Positions 1-7,515 of a DNA stretch of 34,306 nt are shown here, one piece after another; positions within the stretch are counted from its first letter, which is position 1; every line of letters starts with the position of its first letter. The translations under genes were made by a program, and so were the position numbers. Origin of the DNA: Nocardioides sp. Its GTDB lineage: Bacteria > Actinomycetota > Actinomycetes > Propionibacteriales > Nocardioidaceae. Under the pieces are notes generated by a model. The model made no database searches and had not been told where the DNA came from. It worked only from the letters and a program-made list of their open reading frames with translations. Location of the stretch: positions 1 through 34,306 of the forward strand of contig JAOPYB010000491.1 of assembly GCA_025964835.1 (NCBI GenBank). The letters are read 5' to 3'.

Positions 1-347
1 TCGCCCGGCAGGTCGGCCAGAAGTTCGCCCGCGAGATCTTCTTCCTCGGCGACGAGTACTCCGCCGAGGACGCGCACCGGATGGGGATGGTCAACAAGGT
101 GGTCCCGCACGCCGAGCTGGAGGCCGAGGCGCTCGAGTGGGGCCGCAAGATCAACGGAAAGTCCCCGACGGCGCAGCGGATGCTGAAGTATTCGTTCAAC
201 CTGATCGACGACGGACTCGTCGGCCAGCAGCTGTTCGCGGGGGAGGCGACCCGGCTCGCCTACATGACCGACGAGGCGGCCGAGGGCCGTGACCAGTTCC
301 TGGAGAAGCGTGACCCCGACTGGTCGCCGTTCCCCTGGTACTACTGA
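1..347 (+). CDS. menB: 1,4-dihydroxy-2-naphthoyl-CoA synthase, 3' end (partial)
   Basis: This is the C-terminal 114 residues of a crotonase-fold protein; the reading frame enters at base 3 and the start lies outside the window. MenB closes the naphthoate ring of o-succinylbenzoyl-CoA in menaquinone synthesis, in the cytoplasm. The terminal segment EGRDQFLEKRDPDWSPFPWYY is the typical MenB tail (I recall a closely similar ending in mycobacterial MenB), and the preceding AQRMLKYSFNLIDDG helix also fits. The last codons and stop form one copy of a 16-bp direct repeat repeated at 7927, so an element appears to have integrated at the 3' end without destroying the gene. The family call is strong. 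A generic enoyl-CoA hydratase is the alternative. Confidence 0.9.
   Translation, partial: ARQVGQKFAREIFFLGDEYSAEDAHRMGMVNKVVPHAELEAEALEWGRKINGKSPTAQRMLKYSFNLIDDGLVGQQLFAGEATRLAYMTDEAAEGRDQFLEKRDPDWSPFPWYY
332..347 (+). repeat. Direct repeat, left attachment-site copy (attL core)
   Basis: cccctggtactactga overlaps the last codons and TGA of menB. An identical 16-mer occurs at 7927-7942, and I found no third copy in the window. The flanking bases differ on both sides, so the identity is confined to 16 bp. Confidence 0.8.
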
Positions 348-390
348 TCTCACGTGTTTGCCCAGGTCAGGAGGGGGTTCGAGCCTCGAA

Positions 391-424
391 GTCCGCGCCT
401 GGTCCGCAGAAAGTCCGCAAGAAA
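391..424 (+). repeat. 11-bp periodic gtccgc array next to attL
   Basis: gtccgc occurs at 391, 402 and 413, one copy per 11 bp, or about one helical turn. This is what would be expected of binding sites for integrase arm-binding or excision protein subunits lined up on one DNA face. A related array lies at 8004-8031 downstream of the second core copy, and another at 7778-7810 upstream of it. Binding by integrase is inferred. Confidence 0.6.
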
Positions 425-543
425 TCGACTTCGGCCGTCCGCACTCGGCTCCCGGAGCGCCGCATGGCTCGCGAGGGGGCGGATCTGACAACACCACCGT
501 CAGACGGTGGCGTGGCGTTTTCTGGCGGCCGTTCTCCTCCCGT

Positions 544-1157
544 CTATGTCCACTTAGCCGGTCGCGAGTATGCGCGACCGGCGGCACCTTGGACCGTCTC
601 GGGGAGCTGGCTCTGGCGGATCTTTGCCGGGCTGATGTGGAACGAACTGGGCATCAACTTCTTGAGCTCGGACGAGTACCGCTTCGGCGGGAAGGCGGCG
701 GCAACGAAGAGCTTGGGGCTAAGAGTCCGGGCCGCCTTGACCGCGGGAGTGAGGTCGCTGTCGGCGCTGACGAGGAGGGCGGAGCCGGAGAGACGCCGCG
801 CGGCGTCTGCAACGAGGGACGTCGCGATGTTGACGTCCGTCTCCTTCTCCTCGTAGTGGGTCCACACGGCGCCGCACTTGCGACACTTCATCGGCTTCTT
901 CTGGTAGCGCCCCTGCACGATGTCTACTAACCCGGGGTTCTGGGCGAGCAGCGCGTGCTGGTATCGCCCCTGCCGGGAAGCCGCTGGTGGCTCGTCGAGG
1001 ACCGGGGCGGTGAAGTAGCGAACCTGAACGAGGGAGCTTCGGGCCGCAGGCTTCGAGAGAGTTCGACGAGGTCGAGCCAGAGCATGCGCCGCCCGAACTG
1101 GTCCTTGAGCCCGTGGTAGAGGTTGAAGCCGTCCACGTACACGATCAGGCTCGACAA
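544..1157 (-). pseudogene. NYN-domain (LabA/PIN-like) putative ribonuclease, frameshifted
   Basis: The N-terminus (MSSLIVYVDGFNLYHGLKD) reads from 1157 in one frame. The remainder (VRYFTAPV, a KCRKCG zinc-knuckle-like motif, KETDVNIATSLV, SADSDLTPAV, SSELKKLMPSSFHISPAKI) continues in another frame to the stop at 544. The switch occurs near 1030, where a single-base indel would restore about 200 residues. The three acidic sites of NYN/PIN-like nucleases are all present if the frames are joined: the Asp in YVDGFN, the Asp in ETDVN and the Asp in SADSD. Such proteins are presumed metal-dependent RNases and are common on actinobacterial accessory elements. A sequencing error or an authentic disruption are both possible. 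Confidence 0.75.
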
Positions 1158-1289
1158 CGGGTGCTCCTCCTTGGAATAGGGCGATCACCCTACGTCGTTG
1201 ACCTGGTCGGCAAATGCGACGCGGCGAGTTGGCCGTTTTGATCCGCATGCGCGCGTGTGGCTATAGTCTTCCGTACACCACACCAAGGC

Positions 1290-1610
1290 CTAGCGGCTTT
1301 GGTCCAACGGCCCCATCTTACGGTGGGGCCGTTTTTGTCCGCCCGTCTCAGGTGCGCCGCGGTGGGCTGAATCTGCATCGCTCGGGCCGGTCGGTCGGCC
1401 CGTGGCCTGACTCATGAGATCCGCGGCGGCAGCCCGCGTCCGGTCCTCCGCTGTCGGCCACAGATGGCTGTAGGTGTTCAGCGTGGTCGTCGCCGACGAG
1501 TGCCCCAGCGCCCGCTGGACGGTGACGACGTCGCACCCTGCGGCGATCAGCCCCGACGCGTAGAAGTGCCGCAGGTCGTGTAGCCGCACCTGCGGCAGCC
1601 CGGCTCGATC
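1290..1610 (-). pseudogene. Tyrosine recombinase/integrase, C-terminal remnant
   Basis: The reading frame carries the C-terminal catalytic half of a phage-type integrase: LHDLRHFYAS (second catalytic Arg with its His partner), LGHSSATTTLNTYSHLWP (catalytic His, and the Tyr nucleophile in NTYSH) and a short basic tail. The N-terminal arm- and core-binding domains and the first catalytic Arg are missing. Upstream the frame meets a stop, and the sequence switches directly into relaxase coding sequence near 1605. It therefore cannot act alone. It was probably the integrase that placed this element at menB. Confidence 0.8.
1308..1336 (+). terminator. Rho-independent terminator-like hairpin
   Basis: A perfect 8-bp stem cggcccca/tggggccg with an 8-nt loop is followed by ttttt on the plus strand. 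It overlaps the extreme 3' end of the minus-strand integrase remnant, and no plus-strand gene precedes it in the window. It may protect the element from transcription entering from menB, or be a leftover of a deleted gene. A second imperfect hairpin, ccaaggcc/ggctttgg, sits just upstream at 1283-1302. Confidence 0.55.
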
Positions 1611-2233
1611 ATGTCTCGTATGCCGACCGAGTGCAGTCCCCGCCAGGCGCCCTTCGCGAACACCCGCGCGTTGATCTGAAGGTGCAGATGCCGGTGCGGA
1701 TCCCCTGCCCGTGACGTGTAGTGCCGGATCACCGCAGCCTCGATCTGCTCCACCGGGACCTGCACCTGCCGATCGCGTGGACCGACACGTGTCGTGGCGT
1801 GCTTCGCCAGGTACTCGATGATTTGCTCCGCAGCGCGCTCCTGGGCGGCGTCGAGCGCGGCCGACACCTCCGGATGGAGTGCGGCCGCGAGTGACCAGGT
1901 CTTCGGCCCGTTGATCGTCACTTCTACGAACCGCAGGCCGTTCGCGTCCTTGCGGAGTCGCCCCTTCGGTTGTCCGGTCTCCACGACGATCCCGGCGACC
2001 CAGGCTTCGTAGGTTTCACCGTTCATGCCCGGCTGCTTCTCGAGGGCGACGTCGCCAGCGGCTGTCGCTTCGGCGACGAAGCGCATCGCGATCCCGTCGC
2101 CCTCGGCGAGGTAGTAATCGTCGTAGCGGGCGCAATCCGTCTCGACGTAGTTGCGCGCGGCCTTCGCCGCACCGCGGTAGAACTTCACGCCGCCATGCAT
2201 CCGGATCACCGCCCTCACGACGTCCGTCGACAA
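1605..2233 (-). pseudogene. MobF/TrwC-type relaxase, N-terminal fragment
   Basis: About 209 residues from the start at 2233 match the N-terminal relaxase domain of actinobacterial TrwC-like proteins: MHGGVKFYRGAAKAARNYVE, the tyrosine-rich YDDYYLAEG segment, the VEVTINGPKTWSLA region, and the metal-binding three-His motif HRHLHLQINARVF. Full proteins of this family exceed 800 residues and carry helicase motifs; here the frame runs from RDMIE straight into out-of-frame integrase sequence (the last 18 residues of the track ORF 1547-2233). The helicase part and C-terminus are lost. The catalytic domain is largely intact, but function is doubtful. Confidence 0.8.
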
Positions 2234-2259
2234 CCAACGGACCCCTAGAAATGCGCCGC

Positions 2260-2300
2260 GGGCCGCCCGATCACGGGCGGCCCATCTACGTCCTTCGTAG
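2260..2300. repeat. Two adjacent inverted repeats upstream of the relaxase (possible oriT)
   Basis: gggccgcccg-atca-cgggcggccc (2260-2283) is a perfect 10-bp stem. It is followed at once by ctacg-tcctt-cgtag (2286-2300). They lie about 30 bp before the relaxase start, where transfer origins of MobF systems often sit. There is no T-run, so a simple terminator is less likely. Assignment as a transfer origin is inference. Confidence 0.35.
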
Positions 2301-3042
2301 CATGCGTGCCGCTTGAAAGGGAGGGGTTGAGATGGCGGGGAAGCAGGTATCTGAGAGAGATTTCAGGGACCGTAGGTAGTCAACGAAATTGGAGGATCAG
2401 GAGATCGGGCCGAGTGGAAGTCAAGGGTCGGTCGGTGGCGGAGGAGAAGTGGTTGGCCAATCCGAGCCCGTAGAAGGCCCCCTTCCCGGCTTGGCCGCCG
2501 GACGGGGTAAACGGGACCGGTTGTCCAGGGCCAGCCGACCTTCCGTCGCGCTCCCCGCAGGAGGTTGGGCTTCCGGTGCCCCGCGCCAGCCATCGTGACC
2601 TGGCGACCTTCGCGAAAGCGGCGCCGATGCGGTTCGTCCGGGGGGACGGATAATCGTGCACGGCCTCAACAGCACCGAGAGCTTGCCCGAAACAGACCAG
2701 CGAGAAGCCCACCAAGAACCTCGTCGTGGTCGACAACCCCTTCGGCGAGGTCGGCGTCTCGCTCAAGTACCTATCTGCCGGATCGAGTAGGCCGAGCGCG
2801 CCGTGGGCCCAGCCGGCTGAGGATGGGGCTGGCCCGAAGGATCTCGTCGTACGGTCCCCGGACGGTTGCTCGCAGGGATGCCACACGTCCTGGCCTCAAG
2901 CTCACCTAGACCGCGGATTTCCGGCTGCCCGGTCAGCGACGACGTGAGCGGGCGGCGAACGCGTCGAGAGCAGTGATCACCCCTCGGCGGCCACCCCACA
3001 CGCGGTCACACGTGTCGGAGGTCGAGTCGAAAGCCAGAGTTG
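2301..3042. other. Gene-poor stretch with short coding scraps
   Basis: No convincing gene. A well-placed ribosome-binding sequence (gggaggggttgag) precedes an ATG at 2332 that opens only a 15-residue frame (MAGKQVSERDFRDRR), probably the start of a lost gene. Around 2696-2780 (+) the frame EKPTKNLVVVDNPFGEVGVSLKYL looks protein-like but is not bounded by a credible ORF. The remaining long frames are high-GC shadows. Confidence 0.4.
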
Positions 3043-3078
3043 CGCGGGAGAGCGACGCTGGCGCGAAGCTCTCCCGCG
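3043..3078 (-). terminator. Hairpin terminator after the protease gene
   Basis: An 11-bp perfect stem cgcgggagagc/gctctcccgcg with a 14-nt loop begins 8 bp after the protease stop codon. There is no clear T-run, which is not unusual in high-GC actinobacteria. Its position right after the last gene of the sigma/membrane protein/protease operon supports the call. Confidence 0.55.
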
Positions 3079-3086
3079 TAACGCGT

Positions 3087-4358
3087 TCAGTCTTGCTCGA
3101 CTACGACGTTCCACCGGTCGGTGAGCTGTTGGATGCCGACCGCGATGCTGATGCTCGAGCAGCTGCCCGCCTCGAAACCTGCGGTGTCAGATGGGCAGGA
3201 TACGGAGTTCAGGCCTCCTGAGTGGATTCCGCGTGCGCCGACACTGCCGTCCGCTCGCTCGACGTAGACGGGCGCCCCGCTGTCTCCGCCTGTCGTAGTT
3301 ACCCCAGAGCCGGAGTACACGAACCCGGAACAGTTGGTGGTCGTGCCGGGGCAGTTGAACTCGACCCCTGTGTTGGTGATTGTTCTGTTGCAGCGTTCGC
3401 CGGTGTTCGCTCCTGACACGCATACCGTGTCGCCGACTGACGGCGCTGCGGACCCGCCGACGTGGAACTGGTAGCGCGCGTTGCCGGTACCGGCGTCCCA
3501 GGGCCCGCCAAACACCTTTCCGATCGTGGCCGGGGATGCGGGTGGGTCAATGAGGAGCGAATCATAGTTCGGTGCCCACTGCATGTCCCCGTTGTTCGCG
3601 ATGAGGTCGCCTCCACCGTCATTCACTCGGGTTGTCGCCTCGTTCTCGCCGTTCAATTTGCAGTGTCCGGCGGTGAGAAGGCGCCCCTCGCCGCCGGTTG
3701 TGAGCACCGAGAAGCCTGAGGTGCAGACGTTGTGCAGGTTCGTTCCCGGGAAGTGGAGTTGGCCACCGCCTTGCCAGGGGGACGAGTCATTCCGCCTGGT
3801 TTGGAAGTCGACAGCCTGGCCACTTCCGATCTCTACAGAGACGCCTGCTGCCTTCTGGTAGTCGTTGATCAGGGCTGTAGCGGCCTCGAGTTGCTTCGGG
3901 TCGACGTTGGCGATCAGTCCTGAGTAGTCCTTGTTCTTGAAGATCGTGTTGATCAGGGGGCCGTCTAGCAGCCGACTGGTATCCATGAGTGCTTGTGCGC
4001 CTGCATGAAGTTCGGGCTCGCTGTACTTCGTGGGCACGATCTCGACACGCACGCCGTCGGCGTTCGGTGCCTGGGCGGCCAGCGCGTCCTCTGGTGGCGT
4101 GCCCTTGTAGTAGAGCGTGACGATGCGGGTGTCGAAGTCGAGAGCCGTGTAGGCGTACCCCGCGTCGTTGTAGTGAGCGGCCATGGCGTCCGCTACGTCT
4201 CGTACCTGGTCCATGGAGACCAAGACCGGGTCGAGTTCCTTGGGCGGTGTGAAATCGCCGCCTTCTTCGGCCGCGGACGGTGTCACCATGGCCGCGAATC
4301 CAAGTAGTACACCGCTCAAGCCCAGCGCTATCGCTGCTGCATGTCGTCGCCTGTTCAA
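3087..4358 (-). CDS. Secreted chymotrypsin-like (S1) serine protease with pro-domain
   Basis: 423 residues from a TTG start (4358). Residues 1-30 form a Sec signal peptide with a hydrophobic core ending near PSAA. Residues about 50-186 are a pro-region; 187-423 are the protease domain, with the catalytic His in LTAGHC (about 232), Asp in NYDSLLID (about 266) and Ser in GGDSGAP (about 360), and paired Cys residues as in extracellular S1 enzymes. The likely role is cleavage of an extracellular protein, either foreign or its own maturation target. It follows the membrane protein gene by about 96 bp. The pro-region is clearly homologous to that membrane protein's outer domain (QVRDVADAMAAHY against EVRDAAAPLASLY; TALDFDTRIVTLYYKG against VALDFGTRTVTVWWKG), and both end near a ...FQ sequence. 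That pairing suggests functional cross-talk. The substrate is unknown. Confidence 0.9.
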   Translation of the reverse strand: MNRRRHAAAIALGLSGVLLGFAAMVTPSAAEEGGDFTPPKELDPVLVSMDQVRDVADAMAAHYNDAGYAYTALDFDTRIVTLYYKGTPPEDALAAQAPNADGVRVEIVPTKYSEPELHAGAQALMDTSRLLDGPLINTIFKNKDYSGLIANVDPKQLEAATALINDYQKAAGVSVEIGSGQAVDFQTRRNDSSPWQGGGQLHFPGTNLHNVCTSGFSVLTTGGEGRLLTAGHCKLNGENEATTRVNDGGGDLIANNGDMQWAPNYDSLLIDPPASPATIGKVFGGPWDAGTGNARYQFHVGGSAAPSVGDTVCVSGANTGERCNRTITNTGVEFNCPGTTTNCSGFVYSGSGVTTTGGDSGAPVYVERADGSVGARGIHSGGLNSVSCPSDTAGFEAGSCSSISIAVGIQQLTDRWNVVVEQD

Positions 4359-4454
4359 TACCCCGATCCCATCCCTCCCGAGTCGACCTACTGTCGCGTC
4401 GGTCTTGACGAGGATGAAACCGCTTCGAAGACGAACTGTCTACGGGTGACGAAG

Positions 4455-5159
4455 TTACTGGAAGGCCACCTTCTCGCCGACACGGACGTGGACAGAAACG
4501 TTGGCGACGCTTTCGAGGCTCTCGGACAAGGCGTCGAGGTCGCGTCCCTTGGCGTCCTGCTCACCGATGTACACGACAATTCCAGACAGGTCGTCGGTCT
4601 TAGTGACGTAGTTGACTTCGACTCCGAACTGCGGCCCGCTGTCGGCGACGCGCTGGGCTGCGTCGGAGAGCTCCGCGTCGCTGTACGCCGCAGAGCGAAG
4701 CTCGACTGTGACTCCATTGTCGTCCGTCCCGACCGCTTCCATCACTTGCGAGGGCGCGGGGCCCTTCCACCAGACGGTTACTGTGCGGGTGCCGAAGTCG
4801 AGCGCCACAGAACCGAATCCAGGGGCGCGGTACAGGCTGGCCAAGGGCGCCGCTGCGTCGCGCACCTCGTCCCGCGACCGCAGCTCCGGGCGCTGAGATG
4901 ACGAAGTCGACGTCCCGTCGGGGGCGGAGAGGGGCGAGTGCGCCGGTGAGGCCGGCTTCGGCCCCGGCGACCAGTACGTGCCGGCCGCGTAGCCAGTGCC
5001 GGCGATGATCACCACCGCCGCCGCGGAACCAATGACAATGTGGACTTTCCGCCTGTCTGATCTCGTCGGGTAGTTGACGCCGTGGGATCTAAAGGGTGGA
5101 GCTTCGTCTGCGATTTGCCGAAGCACCTGCGCGAGCCGTGTTTCCTGGGTCGGAGACAT
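4455..5159 (-). CDS. Single-pass membrane protein, probable anti-sigma factor with protease-prodomain-like sensor
   Basis: 234 residues. A cytoplasmic N-terminus of about 38 residues (MSPTQETRLAQVLRQIADEA) is followed by one transmembrane helix (about 40-60, VHIVIGSAAAVVIIAGTGYAAG), a Pro/Ser-rich linker and an extracellular domain (98-233). No zinc anti-sigma HxxxCxxC motif is present. The outer domain matches the pro-region of the neighbouring protease over its whole length. The start lies 3 bp after the sigma stop, and a strong ribosome site (ggagggg) overlaps the sigma gene's last codons, so translation is probably coupled. The order sigma, single-pass membrane partner is typical of the actinobacterial SigE family, so an anti-sigma role is likely but not shown by sequence identity. 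Confidence 0.7.
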   Translation of the reverse strand: MSPTQETRLAQVLRQIADEAPPFRSHGVNYPTRSDRRKVHIVIGSAAAVVIIAGTGYAAGTYWSPGPKPASPAHSPLSAPDGTSTSSSQRPELRSRDEVRDAAAPLASLYRAPGFGSVALDFGTRTVTVWWKGPAPSQVMEAVGTDDNGVTVELRSAAYSDAELSDAAQRVADSGPQFGVEVNYVTKTDDLSGIVVYIGEQDAKGRDLDALSESLESVANVSVHVRVGEKVAFQ

Positions 5160-5162
5160 TGT

Positions 5163-5684
5163 CTAGACCCCTCCTGATTCATCGAGTAAATCTTCCGCGA
5201 GTTGGTCTCGAAGCCTCGTACGTGCTCGAGCGAGCAGGCTTCGGACAGTGGACGGACCGCAGTGCAGGGCTTCGGCAATGTCGGCGTCGTTGAGGTCTTC
5301 GTAGTAGCGAAGGATGATGACGGCCCGTTGCCTAGGCTTGAGGTGCTGGAGTGCCTGACGCACTGCTTCACGTTCAATCACGTCGTCGGCGACTCCCGCT
5401 TCGGCTATTGGCGTCCAGAGTCGAAGCGCGGCCTTTGCCAGAGGTAGCCGCCGCTGTTCGTTCAGAAACAGGTTGAGCAGGGACCGGCGGGCGTAGGCGA
5501 GTGGGTGTTCGATGTTGGCGAAGTCCGTCTTGGCGATGCTGACCAGCGTGTCTTGGACGAGGTCCTCGGCACTGTGCGCGCTTCCTGTCAGCAGGTAGGC
5601 ATGCCGCATGAGTGCGTCGCCGTGTCGGGCGGCGAACGCCCCTAGGTCTGTCTCGCGCCCTGCGTGGGTTTGGCTCATCATCAT
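5163..5684 (-). CDS. ECF RNA polymerase sigma factor, SigE family
   Basis: 173 residues with the two ECF sigma domains: region 2 (DALMRHAYLLTGSAHSAEDLVQDTL, residues about 20-45) for -10 recognition and core binding, and region 4 (LKPRQRAVIILRYYEDLNDADIAEAL then STVRSLLARARTRLRDQL, about 115-160), a helix-turn-helix for -35 recognition. Three ATG codons run in tandem at the start; cggag sits best for the third (MSQTHAG), so the protein may be two residues shorter. It heads a three-gene minus-strand operon with the membrane protein and protease. The expected behaviour is sequestration by the partner and auto-activation of this operon on signal. The call is firm; the signal is unknown. Confidence 0.92.
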   Translation of the reverse strand: MMMSQTHAGRETDLGAFAARHGDALMRHAYLLTGSAHSAEDLVQDTLVSIAKTDFANIEHPLAYARRSLLNLFLNEQRRLPLAKAALRLWTPIAEAGVADDVIEREAVRQALQHLKPRQRAVIILRYYEDLNDADIAEALHCGPSTVRSLLARARTRLRDQLAEDLLDESGGV

Positions 5685-5749
5685 CTCCGTTAGACACGCG
5701 AGATCGTGGTTGTGCTGCAGTTCTCGAAGGGAAACCCGTTGGGAAGATA

Positions 5750-5970
5750 CGTCACCTCGGCATCGATCGGCACCCGCCCCATCGCAGCGTGCCTGTCCGG
5801 ACCACCCAGACCGGTGAGGTACTCGAGGCCACGCAGATCTTGAACGATGTGGACCGGCTCGACGGCGTGATCGCGCGGGTCTGAGGAGGGATCCTGAGGT
5901 GGTCCTGGAGGCGACCTATGGCTGATATTGGGCCGTGGACGCGCTCCGGGCCGCCGGCGCGGTCACGCTC
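5750..5970 (+). pseudogene. IS110-family transposase, N-terminal remnant
   Basis: HLGIDRH, then TGEVLEATQILNDVDRLDGVIAR, is followed in another frame by DPEVVLEATYG, an in-frame stop replacing the usual Trp (Gly-stop-Tyr-Trp) and then AVDALRAAGAV. This order (GID, ND..RL..VIA, VVLEATYGWYW) matches the N-terminal DEDD domain of IS110-type transposases. One frameshift near 5885, one nonsense codon and no C-terminal domain make it a dead fragment. It lies directly upstream of the sigma-factor gene on the opposite strand. Confidence 0.7.
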
Positions 5971-6004
5971 CGCGTGACGAACCCGGGGATCCCCCTATGG
6001 GGCG

Positions 6005-6199
6005 TCAGGGTCTCGCGGGCGCATCGAGTTGGAGCCCGCACTGGTCGCACCACCACGTTGGGGCCTCGGTCTCGAGGATCCGGATCGTCGGCGGCCCCTG
6101 GTAGTTCTCGAGCTTGAGGACTTGCGCGGGCAGCTGCGCCCGCTGGTGGACGCGGTGGAGTTGGTTTCGTGGGCACTGCGGCACCTGGTGGATGGACAT
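6005..6199 (-). CDS. Possible small hypothetical protein
   Basis: An open frame of about 64 residues (85 from the upstream start at 6262) ends in WWCDQCGLQLDAP, with one CxxC pair. No ribosome-binding site of quality is visible, and I do not recognise a family. It overlaps nothing better on the other strand, but it lies in decayed mobile DNA and may be a chance frame or a degraded zinc-ribbon protein. Confidence 0.2.
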   Translation of the reverse strand: MSIHQVPQCPRNQLHRVHQRAQLPAQVLKLENYQGPPTIRILETEAPTWWCDQCGLQLDAPARP

Positions 6200-6306
6200 G
6201 CGGCACACCCTGCCGGTCGCGACGGAATAGCGTCCACCGCTAACGCGCAGGGACCCATTCACCGATCACGTTGTGGGCATGGTTGAAAGACTTCGTGACG
6301 GTCTGA

Positions 6307-7515
6307 CTACTTCATCCCGTCGAGCAGGCGCGCGAATGCAGCTTCGGTGACTACTGGAATGCCGTAACTGCGGGCCTTAGCTGCCTTGCCGCTTTGGGAA
6401 TCGGGATCGGCGGCCACCACGATGCGAGTGCTCTTGTTGACGCCCCCGTGCCTGAGACCAGCAGCCTCGGCACGCTGCACCCATTGCTCACGGGGCACCG
6501 AGAGTTCGCCGGTGAAGACCACCTGATCGCCGCGAGCCAACTGAAACGTCGCACGTGCCGGCGCCTTGGCCCGTTCGGCCCGCTCCAGCGCGACATGGAC
6601 GAGGCGACGTGGGAGTCCGAGCATCTCGGCGACGCTCAGCAACTGTGCCGCCTCATCTTCGGTGACGACGCCGTCTTCCCAGGCTGCGATGGCCATCGAG
6701 TCCAGGAAGGTCGCGTGGAGAGCGGTGATCTGGTCGCGGTGCAGCCCGAGTTCCACGGCCACCTCAATGAGGGCTTTTTCCTCGTGGGCCGACAGGTAGC
6801 CGTCGAGCATCGCGTGCTCGAGCACCGCCAAGTAGGCCTCGATCCGCGGATCCGGATTCCGGGGCAGGTGGGACGTGATCCGATCCAACCAAGCATCTGG
6901 ACGTCGTACTCCGGCGCCCCTGAGGAACGTCCGTACGGTTGCGGCGGTCTGCACCGGCGGCCAGGTGTGCTCGCGGCTGAATCTGTTGGTGTCATCCCAC
7001 GGCACCGGCACGCCGCACCGGCGCATGTAGTGCAACAGCAGCCCCGCGACAGCGCGCGCATCACCGAGCGCAGTGTGCTCTGCGACGTGGTCGACGCCCG
7101 CGGCTGAGCAGCAGTCCTTCAGCTTCCGAGAAGCACCCCGCAGGAACCGAGCCGACCACTGCATCGTGCACAAGGACGGCGTCGGCGGGGTGGTGGCGAG
7201 GCCGGCGCGCGCGAACTCATAGTCCAGGAACGAGGTGTCGAAGCGGGCGTTGTGCGCCACCATCGTCTTGCCGACCAGCGAGCTGATCACCAGTGGGGCC
7301 ACCTCGGCGAAAGTCGGCGCATCCAACACCTCACGCGCCGTGATGCCGTGGATGTGCGTCGGCCCAACATCGCGCTGTGGGTTCACCAGCGTCGACCATT
7401 CCTGCTCGATGTGACCGGCGTCGGACACCGTGACGATGGCGATCTCAACGATCCGGTCATGCTGTTGCGGGAAGAGTCCCGTTGTTTCCAGGTCCACGAC
7501 TGTGTACCCGCTCAT
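6307..7515 (-). CDS. DEDDh 3'-5' exonuclease (DnaQ-like) with TerB-like and BRCT domains
   Basis: 402 residues from ATG 7515, chosen because ggggtgg precedes it and the exonuclease fold begins at once; the track start at 7692 adds 59 residues without domain character. Residues 1-165 hold the DEDDh active site: Asp8 and Glu10 in VVDLETTG, Asp93 in HNARFDTSF, His147 and Asp152 in HTALGDARA. The middle section (about 215-310) is helical, with two acidic repeats (DGYLSAHEEKALIEVAVELG and DGVVTEDEAAQLLSVAEMLG) resembling TerB-type modules. The C-terminus (about 318-402) is a BRCT domain (GDQVVFTGEL ... TRIVVAADPDSQSGKAAKA). Relatives are annotated as DNA polymerase III epsilon-like proteins. The role is probably DNA end processing or repair, possibly as element cargo. 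The gene looks intact. Confidence 0.88.
   Translation of the reverse strand: MSGYTVVDLETTGLFPQQHDRIVEIAIVTVSDAGHIEQEWSTLVNPQRDVGPTHIHGITAREVLDAPTFAEVAPLVISSLVGKTMVAHNARFDTSFLDYEFARAGLATTPPTPSLCTMQWSARFLRGASRKLKDCCSAAGVDHVAEHTALGDARAVAGLLLHYMRRCGVPVPWDDTNRFSREHTWPPVQTAATVRTFLRGAGVRRPDAWLDRITSHLPRNPDPRIEAYLAVLEHAMLDGYLSAHEEKALIEVAVELGLHRDQITALHATFLDSMAIAAWEDGVVTEDEAAQLLSVAEMLGLPRRLVHVALERAERAKAPARATFQLARGDQVVFTGELSVPREQWVQRAEAAGLRHGGVNKSTRIVVAADPDSQSGKAAKARSYGIPVVTEAAFARLLDGMK

Noticed and set aside
369-390. gggggttcgagcctcg resembles a tRNA T-arm next to the att site
   Set aside because: No acceptor stem, anticodon arm or D-arm can be placed around it; the attachment gene is menB, not a tRNA gene.
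5916-6286. Additional ORFs on both strands around 6000-6280
   Set aside because: They overlap the IS110 remnant or each other and lack motifs; only one was kept, at low confidence.
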